DNA of 64,000 nt from Chryseobacterium turcicum. GTDB taxonomy: Bacteria > Bacteroidota > Bacteroidia > Flavobacteriales > Weeksellaceae. Positions within the stretch are counted from its first letter, which is position 1, and each line of letters opens with the position of its first letter. The notes below the pieces were generated by a model. That model did no database searches, was not told where the DNA came from, and was given only the letters and a program-made list of their open reading frames with translations. Shown piece after piece: positions 44,989-53,062 of the stretch. Position numbers and translations under genes: made by a program. The stretch spans positions 124,001 through 188,000 of the forward strand of contig NZ_JAJNAY010000001.1 of the NCBI RefSeq assembly GCF_021010565.1, read 5' to 3'.

Positions 44989-45693
44989 TTATAAAGGTTT
45001 ATTGATAATATCTAAAAATTCTCCTGAAACATTCTGACTTCTCAAAACGAACTTATCAATTCTTGTCAGCAAAATATTGTAGAAAAAGTTTGCCGGAATT
45101 GCCACTGCCAAACCAACAGCTGTTTGCCCAAGAGCGGTATAAATACCTTCAGACAACGTTTTCGGTGAAAAAGCACCTTCAGCATGTGATAAATCAAAGA
45201 ACGCAATAATCATCCCGATTACCGTTCCCAAAAGCCCCAACATCGGTGCAATACTTGGTACAACCGCTAAAAGATTCAGGTTTTTTTCCATATTGGCAAC
45301 CTCAATCTGCGCCTGAGATTCCATCGCGCTTACTATATCAGAAACCGGCCTTCCCAATCTTGAAATTCCTTTTTCTAAAATTCTAGATTCTGGTGAATTC
45401 TGTGTTTTGCAATAATCTGCTGCAGCTTCTATTTTTCCATCTCGAATAAAGTCTTCAATGTTATTCATAAAATTAGAATCTGTTTTTGAAGTCATTCTTT
45501 TAATAAAGAAAAATCTTTCAAAAAATAGATAAACAGAGAAAACTCCTAATAGCAAAACAGTTACCATCACTATTTTAGCGAAGATACCACCATGAAAAAG
45601 GATATTCCAAAAAGAAAATTCAAGCTTTTCTACAGGTATAGTAGGTACAGCGACCTGTGCAAATAAAATCTGAGTAAGTTCTGTTAGCAGCAT
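44989..45693 (-). CDS. exbB: ExbB/TolQ-family proton channel subunit
   Basis: A 234-aa protein with three membrane segments and the MotA/TolQ/ExbB core AVVPSIAPMLGLLGTVIGMIIAFFDL and EGIYTALGQTAVGLAVAIPANFFYNILL. It is the scaffold of the ExbBD motor. First gene of the operon, with a TATTTTTG element upstream. Confidence 0.93.
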   Translation of the reverse strand: MLLTELTQILFAQVAVPTIPVEKLEFSFWNILFHGGIFAKIVMVTVLLLGVFSVYLFFERFFFIKRMTSKTDSNFMNNIEDFIRDGKIEAAADYCKTQNSPESRILEKGISRLGRPVSDIVSAMESQAQIEVANMEKNLNLLAVVPSIAPMLGLLGTVIGMIIAFFDLSHAEGAFSPKTLSEGIYTALGQTAVGLAVAIPANFFYNILLTRIDKFVLRSQNVSGEFLDIINKPL

Positions 45694-45725
45694 TAATTGA
45701 TTATTTTATAATGGTTTTTAAACGA

Positions 45726-45733
45726 CAAAAATA
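45726..45733 (-). promoter_or_regulatory. -7 element (TATTTTTG) for exbB
   Basis: TATTTTTG on the minus strand, 33 bp before the exbB ATG, matches TAnnTTTG. Confidence 0.5.
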
Positions 45734-45866
45734 ACGGAATATTATTAATACTTATCTTAAAATAAGCTTAAAAAACACATTCCAAATCTAATAATGTCTT
45801 AAAAAGCAAATTTCTTTCCAAAAAAATATTTGAAAAGAAATTTGTCGTTTATATTTTGAGCAGCGA

Positions 45867-46328
45867 TTAGTCTTCGCCGACCTCTATTTCATCTTGCTTA
45901 AATTCGCATTTCAGTCTGAAAGAAATTGGGGTATCAGAACCCGTGTAGAAATCATCAATCGTTCCTTTCCAAATGACCAGAAGCTCATCTGCATCGTTTT
46001 TCTCAAAACAAAGTTCGTTATCATAAATGAAGGCATCTTCATCATCAAACAGATTGACCTCGGTATACACCTCATCATCTGAATCGTTGATTTCGAATGT
46101 TTTTCCTTCAATTTCTGAAGAATCTATAGGAAAATCAATGATCTCCAGAGAAAGCTGAGGAAAATTATACTGCAGAGAATCATCATCTACATGATCTAAG
46201 CCGTCATCTGTAACGACTTCCACTTCCAGAAAGTGTTTTTGATTACTATAAACAGCCTTGCAATAAGAGCTTTTTATATTGTATTTTAGTGTTTCGTCTG
46301 GATGGTAAATTTTTAAAATCCCTTTCAT
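45867..46328 (-). CDS. Acidic hypothetical protein
   Basis: A 153-aa soluble protein with no signal peptide, strikingly rich in Asp and Glu (ESEIEGKTFEINDSDDEVYTE-like stretches, end EIEVGED). Beta-strand propensity dominates (LEVEVVTDDGLDHV, ISFRLKCEFK). I do not recognise a family or motif. It is monocistronic, with a TATCTTTG element upstream, and separate from exbB by 173 bp. Confidence 0.65.
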   Translation of the reverse strand: MKGILKIYHPDETLKYNIKSSYCKAVYSNQKHFLEVEVVTDDGLDHVDDDSLQYNFPQLSLEIIDFPIDSSEIEGKTFEINDSDDEVYTEVNLFDDEDAFIYDNELCFEKNDADELLVIWKGTIDDFYTGSDTPISFRLKCEFKQDEIEVGED

Positions 46329-46376
46329 TATTTCTTAAAAAAGAGCTGTAATACTATGATTGTTAAATGCTTTAGG

Positions 46377-46384
46377 CAAAGATA
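46377..46384 (-). promoter_or_regulatory. -7 element (TATCTTTG) for the acidic hypothetical gene
   Basis: TATCTTTG on the minus strand, 49 bp before the ATG at 46328. Confidence 0.5.
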
Positions 46385-46468
46385 AAAAAATGTACGAATC
46401 TGAAAAATATTTTGAAAATTATTTTTATTAAAATCTTTATTTAAGCCAAATTTAATGACAATATTGGC

Positions 46469-46476
46469 TATTTTTG
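46469..46476 (+). promoter_or_regulatory. -7 element (TATTTTTG) for the DUF885 gene
   Basis: TATTTTTG matches the consensus 87 bp before the ATG. The -33 box is unclear, so confidence is moderate. Confidence 0.45.
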
Positions 46477-46562
46477 TTATCTATTCAATTCCATAAAATG
46501 CTGAAACAAATTTTTTAACAACCATTGCATTCTGTGTGACCAATAAAGAATAAAGATTATCC

Positions 46563-48359
46563 ATGAAAAATATTTTATTTAAAACCATTGTCGGTATCGG
46601 CATAGCAGTAAGCATTTCATCATGCAAAAAATCAGATTCACCATTAACGAAAGTTACGCCTACCAATATAGATTCTATTGCGTCTAATTATTACGAGCAA
46701 TATCTAAAACTTTATCCTTTAGAAGCTACTTCACAAGGAGATTTGAGGTACAATGACCAACTTCCGATTAATATTGACAAAGATTTTATTTTGGGTGAAA
46801 TTGCCTTTTATAATTCTATTCAGAAACAACTTGAAAATGTAGACTACAAAAGCCTTTCAGATGAAGACAAAGTAGTCTATGATGTATTGATTTTTACGTT
46901 GAAAGATAAAATTGAAGCTTACGAATATCATCCCGAATACATTCCTTTCAGCCAGTTTACAGGGTTACCTTTGAACTTTCCGTTATATGGAAGCGGACAG
47001 GGAAGCCAGCCGTTCAACACAGAAAAAGATTACGAAGACTGGTTAAAAAGAATGGAAAAATTTCCTGTATGGATGAATGCTGCAGCAGATAATTTCCGTG
47101 AGGGAATGAATAACAAGATAGTTCTTCCAAGAAAGTTAGTGGTAAAAATGATTCCTCAAATGAGAGCAGAAGAAATTATCACTCCAGATTTTGAAAAGAA
47201 TATTTTCTATGGTCCCGTAAAAAACTTCCCGAAAAGTTTCAGCAAAGAGCAAAAGGAGAAACTGACCAACCTATATAAAGATGCTATTACAAAAAATATC
47301 ATCCCTGCTTATACGAAAATGGGTGAATTTTTAGAGAAAGAATATTTACCAAAAGCTAGAGAAACAGACGGATACAACAGCTTACCTAAAGGAGATAATA
47401 TCTACAAATATTACGCTAAAAGCTGGACAACCACCAATAAAACACCTGAAGAAATTAATAAAATTGGTCTACAGCAGGTTGCTATGCTTCGTGGTGAAAT
47501 GGAAAAAGTGAAACAACAAGTCGGTTTTAAAGGAACACTTGAAGAGTTTATTAATTCTGTAAAAACAGATTCTAAAGCGATGCCTTATAAAACCTCAAAA
47601 GAAGTTTTGGATGGTTTCAACGGAATTTTAGCTAAAATAACTCCGAAGTTGAAAACGATGTTTAGTGTAACGCCAAAGACTAAATTTGAAATCAGACAGA
47701 CCGAAAAATTCAGAGAAGCGAGCGCAAGTGCAGAATATATCCAGGGAACTCCCGACGGAAAAAGACCGGGAATTTTCTATATGCCACTTCCCGACCCTTC
47801 AAAATTCAACGTTACTTCAGGAATGGAATCTCTATTTTTACACGAAGCGATTCCAGGACATCACTATCAGGTTTCTCTACAACAGGAAAATACAAAACTT
47901 CCTAAGTTTATGAGATTCGGCTGGTTTGGAGCTTATGGTGAAGGTTGGGCGCATTATTGTGAAACTTTAGGCCCAGAATTCGGATTATATACAGACCCTT
48001 ACCAAAAAATGGGCTATTTGAGCGACCAAATGCTTCGTGCTGTTCGTTTGGTAGTTGACACCGGAATTCACACCGGAAAAATGACGAGAGAAGAAGCAAT
48101 CACCTATTTTTTAAATAATATTGCCTACGATGAAGCTGGAGCAACTGCAGAAGTTGAGCGATACATGGCAATGCCAGGACAGGCTTTAGGGTATAAAATT
48201 GGTTCTTTAAGAATAAGAGAATTGAGGGAAAAGTATCAGAAAGAATTGGGCGATAAATTTAATCTGGCAAAGTTCCATGATGAAGTTTTGAGCCAAGGTT
48301 GTCTTCCTTTAGATGTTTTGAATAGAAAGATGGAGCTTTGGGCGACGAAGCAGAAGTAA
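46563..48359 (+). CDS. DUF885 family metallopeptidase-like lipoprotein
   Basis: A 598-aa lipoprotein (lipobox SSC at residues 19-21). The C-terminal domain has the DUF885 zinc motif LHEAIPGHHYQVSLQQ, then GWAHYCETLGPEFGLY with a second acidic ligand and AEVERYMAMPGQALGYKIG. DUF885 proteins resemble gluzincin peptidases, so it is a likely periplasmic or surface hydrolase. A clear terminator follows. Confidence 0.92.
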   Translation: MKNILFKTIVGIGIAVSISSCKKSDSPLTKVTPTNIDSIASNYYEQYLKLYPLEATSQGDLRYNDQLPINIDKDFILGEIAFYNSIQKQLENVDYKSLSDEDKVVYDVLIFTLKDKIEAYEYHPEYIPFSQFTGLPLNFPLYGSGQGSQPFNTEKDYEDWLKRMEKFPVWMNAAADNFREGMNNKIVLPRKLVVKMIPQMRAEEIITPDFEKNIFYGPVKNFPKSFSKEQKEKLTNLYKDAITKNIIPAYTKMGEFLEKEYLPKARETDGYNSLPKGDNIYKYYAKSWTTTNKTPEEINKIGLQQVAMLRGEMEKVKQQVGFKGTLEEFINSVKTDSKAMPYKTSKEVLDGFNGILAKITPKLKTMFSVTPKTKFEIRQTEKFREASASAEYIQGTPDGKRPGIFYMPLPDPSKFNVTSGMESLFLHEAIPGHHYQVSLQQENTKLPKFMRFGWFGAYGEGWAHYCETLGPEFGLYTDPYQKMGYLSDQMLRAVRLVVDTGIHTGKMTREEAITYFLNNIAYDEAGATAEVERYMAMPGQALGYKIGSLRIRELREKYQKELGDKFNLAKFHDEVLSQGCLPLDVLNRKMELWATKQK

Positions 48360-48373
48360 AAAATATAAAACTG

Positions 48374-48406
48374 AGACGGTTTGCTTACAAAGCAGACCGT
48401 CTTTTT
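48374..48406 (+). terminator. Terminator after the DUF885 gene
   Basis: AGACGGTTTGCT (48374-48385) pairs with AGCAGACCGTCT (48391-48402) with one wobble, then a T run. Confidence 0.87.
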
Positions 48407-48448
48407 AATTATTGAAGATTATCTTTTCATTAAAATTTAAATGTAATT

Positions 48449-48901
48449 ATGACAGAAAGTATAAAATCATTGTTTACAAGAGATTTAAATCAATTAAAAA
48501 AAGAAATAGAAGCCTATCAAAACGAAGAAACCATCTGGGAAATTGATAAAAACATTTTAAATTCTGCAGGAAACTTGTCGCTTCATTTAGTTGGAAACAT
48601 CAATCATTTTATAGGAGCAACTTTGGGAAATACTGGTTATATCAGAAACCGAGAGCTTGAATTTTCATTAAAAAACATTCCAAGAACCGAATTGATTCAA
48701 CAAATTGAAAAAACCATTGAGGTTGTGCACTCTTCACTTGACAAGGTTTCTGATGAAGATTTAAAAAAAGACTATCCTATTGAAGCTTTAGGATATCCAA
48801 TGACCACAGAGTATTTTCTGATTCACTTGTTTGGGCATTTAGGATATCATTTGGGACAGATTAATTATCATAGAAGGTTGTTGGATGTGGTATTGGAATA
48901 A
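48449..48901 (+). CDS. DinB-like (DUF1572) four-helix protein
   Basis: A 150-aa protein of the DinB superfamily. Conserved metal-site histidines are visible in LSLHLVGNINHFIGATLG and FLIHLFGHLGYHLGQINYHRRLL. DinB-like proteins include thiol-dependent transferases; no substrate is indicated here. It is monocistronic. Confidence 0.88.
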   Translation: MTESIKSLFTRDLNQLKKEIEAYQNEETIWEIDKNILNSAGNLSLHLVGNINHFIGATLGNTGYIRNRELEFSLKNIPRTELIQQIEKTIEVVHSSLDKVSDEDLKKDYPIEALGYPMTTEYFLIHLFGHLGYHLGQINYHRRLLDVVLE

Positions 48902-48991
48902 ATTATTGTAGGAAACCACCCGTCAAAAAATCGAAGATTTTTCGCTACCCCTCCAATGGAGGGGAATTTCAAGAGGGATAAACGTATTTGA

Positions 48992-49612
48992 TTACTTCTC
49001 AAACATCATTTTAGTGATGAAATCTTTCTCTCCTTTTCCTCTTGCCGGGGAGTATTCTCTTCCATAAAAAATAATCTGTAAGTGAAGTTTATTCCAAAAC
49101 TCTTCTTTCCATAATTTTTTGGCATCTTTTTCCGTTTCTACTACATTTTTCCCGGAAGTGAGCTTCCATTGCGTCATTAATCTGTGAATGTGTGTATCGA
49201 CCGGAAAAGCAGGAAATCCGAAGCCTTGGCTCATGACTACAGAAGCTGTTTTATGCCCTACTCCTGCCAATTCTTCAAGTTCTTCATAGGTTTGAGGGAC
49301 AACTCCATCATGTTTTTCCAAAAGTTGCTCTGCCATTTTTTTCAGATTCTTAGCTTTTGTATTCGAAAGTCCGATTTCTTTGATGAGTTCTTTAATTTCA
49401 AAATCCTTCAGTTTTGCCATTCTCTGTGGTGTTCCTGCTACCGCAAAAAGCTCTGGAGTTACCTCATTTACCTTCTTATCGGTAGTTTGCGCTGAAAGTG
49501 CAACAGCAACCATTAGCGTATAAACATCTGTATGGTCTAAAAAAATAGGAACAACAGGATATAATTTTTCCAATTCTTCCTGAACGAGTGTAGCTCTTTG
49601 CTTTTTTGTCAT
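48992..49612 (-). CDS. nth: Endonuclease III (DNA glycosylase/AP lyase), cluster-less
   Basis: A 206-aa base-excision repair enzyme removing oxidised pyrimidines. The helix-hairpin-helix LAGVGHKTASVV holds catalytic Lys121 and FPVDTHIH holds Asp139, matching E. coli Lys120 and Asp138. The C-terminus, where E. coli has the four Cys of a [4Fe-4S] cluster, reads IIFYGREYSPARGKGEKDF and the protein contains no Cys at all. It ends cleanly without truncation. It is divergent from bcp with only 33 bp between start codons. Confidence 0.95.
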   Translation of the reverse strand: MTKKQRATLVQEELEKLYPVVPIFLDHTDVYTLMVAVALSAQTTDKKVNEVTPELFAVAGTPQRMAKLKDFEIKELIKEIGLSNTKAKNLKKMAEQLLEKHDGVVPQTYEELEELAGVGHKTASVVMSQGFGFPAFPVDTHIHRLMTQWKLTSGKNVVETEKDAKKLWKEEFWNKLHLQIIFYGREYSPARGKGEKDFITKMMFEK

Positions 49613-49628
49613 TTAACCATTAAATTTG
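49597..49628 (+). promoter_or_regulatory. Bacteroidota promoter for bcp
   Basis: TTTG at 49597-49600, 20-base spacer, TAAATTTG at 49621-49628, 17 bp before the bcp ATG. The -33 box lies inside the start of nth. Confidence 0.7.
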
Positions 49629-49630
49629 AA

Positions 49631-49638
49631 CAAAAATA
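49631..49638 (-). promoter_or_regulatory. -7 element (TATTTTTG) for nth
   Basis: TATTTTTG on the minus strand lies 18 bp before the nth ATG. It faces away from, and overlaps the region of, the bcp promoter. Confidence 0.5.
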
Positions 49639-49645
49639 AATCATT

Positions 49646-50095
49646 ATGTTGAAAGTTGGAGACAAACTACCACAATTTGAAGGAATAAATCAGGACGGAG
49701 AAACCATTAATTCTGAAAAATTGCTTGGAAAAAAATTAGTCATTTTCTTTTATCCTCAAGCCAGCACTCCGACTTGTACTGTTGAAGCGTGTAATTTAAG
49801 CGATAATTATTCGGAATTGGAAAAAGCAGGATTTCAACTTTTGGGAATTAGTGGAGATTCTGTAAAAAAACAGAAAAACTTCCACAGCAAGTTTTCTTTT
49901 CCTTACGATTTAATGGCAGATGAAAACCGTGATGTTATTGAGAAATTTGGCGTTTGGAAGGAGAAAAAAACGTTTGGTAAAACCTATATGGGAATCGTGA
50001 GAACCACTTTTATTTTCGATGAAAATGGAATTTGCACACGAGTAATTGAAAAAGTAACTTCTAAAACGGCGGCGGCGCAGATTTTGGAGGGATAA
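49646..50095 (+). CDS. bcp: Thiol peroxidase Bcp/PrxQ
   Basis: A 149-aa atypical 2-Cys peroxiredoxin reducing peroxides with thioredoxin. The peroxidatic Cys lies in FYPQASTPTCTVEACNLSDNY, where a second Cys follows after four residues as in PrxQ. GISGDSVKKQKNFHSKFSFPYDLMADENRDV and the late FGKTYMGIVRTTFIFDENG complete the fold. Length is normal. Confidence 0.95.
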   Translation: MLKVGDKLPQFEGINQDGETINSEKLLGKKLVIFFYPQASTPTCTVEACNLSDNYSELEKAGFQLLGISGDSVKKQKNFHSKFSFPYDLMADENRDVIEKFGVWKEKKTFGKTYMGIVRTTFIFDENGICTRVIEKVTSKTAAAQILEG

Positions 50096-50099
50096 GTCT

Positions 50100-50183
50100 T
50101 AAACACGAATTGCACGAATGTTTTCACTAATTTCACAAATATCTTGTGCTAATTCGTGAAAACATTTGTGATTTTAGTGTTTA
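50100..50183. repeat. Palindromic element between bcp and the GNAT gene
   Basis: Two 33-base arms, 50100-50132 and 50151-50183, are imperfect inverted copies sharing most positions (core AATGTTTTCAC). The 18-base loop itself has a short CACAA/TTGTG pair. The element fills nearly the whole 89-bp gap between convergent genes and could end transcription in both directions. Confidence 0.75.
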
Positions 50184-50184
50184 G

Positions 50185-50724
50185 CTATTCTGTTTCGTAA
50201 TACATCAACTCTTCCGGGTCATTTGGGATTGTCACCATTTTTTGGAATTTTAATCCTAATCTTTCAATTAATTTTTGAGACGAAAAATTGTCTTTTGAAG
50301 TGATTGCCGAAATTTTATGTAACCCAAACTCTTCCATTCCTAGAGTTTTTAATTTCTGAGCAGCTTCAAACATCAAACCTTTACCTTCATATTCTTCAAG
50401 GATAGAAAACCCAATATCTACAACATCCAAGCCTTCTCTTTCAAAGATTCCCACACTTCCGATTTTAGTTTTATTTTCTTTTAAAAGAATAATAAAATTA
50501 CCAAAACCTAATTTTTCTATTTGCGGTAAAAATTTAGATTTAATGTAATTTTCGGCATCAGAAAGAGAATTGATATTTTTATTCCCAATAAACTTTATAA
50601 AATTAGGCATATTATAAAGCTGAAAAATAATATCAGCATCATCTACAGAAACAGGACGAATCAAAACTCTTTCTGTTTCGTAGAAATTATTTTCTTTTTT
50701 TGGCAGGTTGCTTTTTAGGCTCAT
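50185..50724 (-). CDS. GNAT family N-acetyltransferase
   Basis: A 179-aa RimJ/RimL-like acetyltransferase: ETERVLIRPVSVDDADIIFQLYN at the start, KIGSVGIFEREG, then the acetyl-CoA-binding EEYEGKGLMFEAAQKLKTLGMEEFGLHKISA and SSQKLIERLGLKFQK. The acceptor is unknown. Its start overlaps the end of the upstream exported-protein gene by 38 bp, in a different frame. Confidence 0.9.
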   Translation of the reverse strand: MSLKSNLPKKENNFYETERVLIRPVSVDDADIIFQLYNMPNFIKFIGNKNINSLSDAENYIKSKFLPQIEKLGFGNFIILLKENKTKIGSVGIFEREGLDVVDIGFSILEEYEGKGLMFEAAQKLKTLGMEEFGLHKISAITSKDNFSSQKLIERLGLKFQKMVTIPNDPEELMYYETE

Positions 50725-51355
50725 TTTTAGGTTCTTCTTTCTTTTCTATTTTTAAAAGACGTGGGTTATTTGTACAGTTTTTAGTATAAACTTCGATGTA
50801 AGTTCCGTTATCTTTAATATCTGAAATTACCCCCGTAGATTTATTGACCGTTAATGTAAAATGTGTTTTCTGATAAGGACATTCTTTTGAAGTAATCTTT
50901 CCTAGATTAAGATAATAATTGGTTTTATCTTCGTTGTAATTGGCTGCAATATCTACGAATTGCTCATCGATAAAATAGCCTTCTAAAACAGCCGACAACG
51001 CAGCTTCTTCAACATTGTCAATCTTTCCGATAAACTCTTTTAATTCCTTTAAATCAGTTAAATAACTTATCTTTCCTCCTACAGAAGAAACAATATAATA
51101 AAAACTTTCTTGTCCCGGCCTGAAATTAAATCCCACAAATTGAGGAAGATAATCCTGTTTGGTTCCTGAGACTTTTACTTCTTTATTTTTGCCATAGCTG
51201 TTATTAACCAATACCCAAAAATCAACTTTGCTATTGGGAATAATTTTGCCCAAAACACTATCAATATTTGAGAATTTCTTCTTTTCCTGAGAAAAAACAG
51301 AGATTCCCAAAAAGAAAAAAATAAAAAGAAAAGTAAAAGTTGTAATTTTTTTCAT
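50687..51355 (-). CDS. Exported hypothetical protein with Lys-rich tail
   Basis: A 222-aa protein with a signal peptide (FLFIFFFLGISVFSQ). The mature part is beta-rich (FWVLVNNSYGKNKEVKVSG, FNFRPGQESFYYIVSSVGG) with two Cys near the end, then a Lys/Pro tail (EPKNEPKKQPAKKRK). I do not recognise a family. It overlaps the GNAT gene by 38 bp. Confidence 0.65.
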   Translation of the reverse strand: MKKITTFTFLFIFFFLGISVFSQEKKKFSNIDSVLGKIIPNSKVDFWVLVNNSYGKNKEVKVSGTKQDYLPQFVGFNFRPGQESFYYIVSSVGGKISYLTDLKELKEFIGKIDNVEEAALSAVLEGYFIDEQFVDIAANYNEDKTNYYLNLGKITSKECPYQKTHFTLTVNKSTGVISDIKDNGTYIEVYTKNCTNNPRLLKIEKKEEPKNEPKKQPAKKRK

Positions 51356-51388
51356 AGCTTGAAATGCGGACAGAAACTATGCCAATAG

Positions 51389-52468
51389 TTACATAAATTT
51401 CTCTCCTTTTTTAAGGCTTTTTAAATCTAAAACGTATTCTTTAATGTGCTGATCGTGCTCTCTCGGGCAAATTAGCAATACTTTATCTGTATCTACAACG
51501 ATAAAATCTTTCAAACCGTCTATTACAACTGCTTTATTGTTTTTCACATGAACAATATTCCCTGTAGAATTGTAGGTAAGCACCGTTTTGATATTGACTG
51601 CATTTTCATTTTGGTCTCTATCGCTGTTTTCGAAAACTGAAGTCCATGTTCCAAGGTCACTCCAGCCTAAATCAGCAGGAATTACATGTACATTTTTAGC
51701 TTTTTCTAAAATCCCGTTATCTATTGATATTTTCTGAATTTTAGGATAAATAAGTTCTATACAGCTTAGTTCAGCTTCAGCATTGTATTCACAAGCTGTA
51801 AACTGCTGAGTCATTTCCGGAAGAAACGTTTCAAAAGCTTTATGAATAGATCTTACATTCCATATAAAAATTCCGGCATTCCAAAGGAAATCTCCACTTT
51901 CAAGGAAGCTTTTAGCAATTTCAAGAATCGGTTTTTCGGTGAATGTTTTAACTTTATAATAGTCTGAATCTTTTTTATCAACAAACTGAATATATCCATA
52001 ACCCGTATCTGGTCTTGTCGGTGTAATCCCTAAAGTCACCAAATAATCATGAGTTGATGCAATATTAAATGCCAATTCTACTTTCTCTAAAAAGACATCT
52101 TCTTTTAAGATTAAATGATCTGCAGGAAGCACAATCATCGTAGCATTGGGATTAATTTCAGCAATCTTATTTGCCATGTACAGATTACAAGCTGCGGTAT
52201 TTTTCATCAGAGGCTCTCCTACCACATTCTCCTCAGGAATTTCTGGTAACTGCTGATGAGAAAGCGCTACATACTCTTTGTTGGTTATTACAAATATATT
52301 TTCGTTAGGAATAGCTTTACTGATTCTGTCATACGTCTGCTGAATCATGGTACGGCCAGTTCCTAGAATATCCTGAAATTGTTTGGGGAATTTTTGTGTG
52401 CTCAGAGGCCAGAATCTACTACCGATTCCTCCTGCCATAATCACACAGTATTTATCTGATTTTAACAT
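51389..52468 (-). CDS. Mannose-1-phosphate guanylyltransferase
   Basis: A 359-aa enzyme making GDP-mannose for glycans. The nucleotidyltransferase signature is MAGGIGSRFWPLSTQKFPKQF (first 30 residues), followed by LPADHLILKE, TGYGYIQF, FTEKP and WNAGIFIW. The start at 52468 is chosen because it follows the SprT stop; an ATG at 52480 would overlap that gene and add 4 aa. It is the short type without an isomerase domain. Glycosyltransferases lie further right in the window. Confidence 0.94.
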   Translation of the reverse strand: MLKSDKYCVIMAGGIGSRFWPLSTQKFPKQFQDILGTGRTMIQQTYDRISKAIPNENIFVITNKEYVALSHQQLPEIPEENVVGEPLMKNTAACNLYMANKIAEINPNATMIVLPADHLILKEDVFLEKVELAFNIASTHDYLVTLGITPTRPDTGYGYIQFVDKKDSDYYKVKTFTEKPILEIAKSFLESGDFLWNAGIFIWNVRSIHKAFETFLPEMTQQFTACEYNAEAELSCIELIYPKIQKISIDNGILEKAKNVHVIPADLGWSDLGTWTSVFENSDRDQNENAVNIKTVLTYNSTGNIVHVKNNKAVVIDGLKDFIVVDTDKVLLICPREHDQHIKEYVLDLKSLKKGEKFM

Positions 52469-52470
52469 AT

Positions 52471-53061
52471 TTAACTGCATTTTTTCACCCTGGCCAAAGG
52501 TTTGAAAGAATATTTTCGTCCCGTAACCAAATTCACACAAAGATAGTTTTTTTTAATAAGACCTTCCAACAAATACTTTTCGCTTCGATAGATGAAATTT
52601 TCGCCCTTATAAAGCTTTTCTACATAAACCTCATCATCATCTTGATTTTCAATATGAAAATATTTTACCAAATCTGGGCTTGCCATAAAATTGGCTTTTG
52701 GAGATTGCGAAAATTTAATAATAATGGGTTTTAAATCTTCTTCATAAACACCTACACTTTCCAAAAGCATTTGCCTGAAGGTATGTTTCCATTCGGTACC
52801 GTGAGGAGCAATTCTCCTTCCGAATTTCTCGAAAGCAATAAGATGAGCCAACTCATGGGTTAATACAAAAAAGAAAAGTTGCGGAGCTAAAGTAGAATTG
52901 ATGGTAATTTCGTGCGAATGATCACGTAATTTCCGGTAATCCCCAAGCTTCGAATTTCGATTTCTAGTAACTTTTATGTGAATAGAATAATCTGAAAACC
53001 ATTTCCTTAAATACAAAAGTGTATTTTGAGGTAAATATTTTTCTAAAGACTGAATAGACAT
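52471..53061 (-). CDS. SprT-like zinc metallopeptidase-domain protein
   Basis: A 196-aa protein with the zinc motif FVLTHELAHLIAFEKFG and a downstream His (APHGTEWKHTFRQML), as in the SprT family. A possible Cys-poor C-terminal part follows (the usual zinc-finger cysteines are absent). Role uncertain; eukaryotic Spartan acts on DNA-protein crosslinks. Its ATG lies 1 bp after the tolC stop. Confidence 0.87.
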   Translation of the reverse strand: MSIQSLEKYLPQNTLLYLRKWFSDYSIHIKVTRNRNSKLGDYRKLRDHSHEITINSTLAPQLFFFVLTHELAHLIAFEKFGRRIAPHGTEWKHTFRQMLLESVGVYEEDLKPIIIKFSQSPKANFMASPDLVKYFHIENQDDDEVYVEKLYKGENFIYRSEKYLLEGLIKKNYLCVNLVTGRKYSFKPLARVKKCS

Positions 53062-53062
53062 G

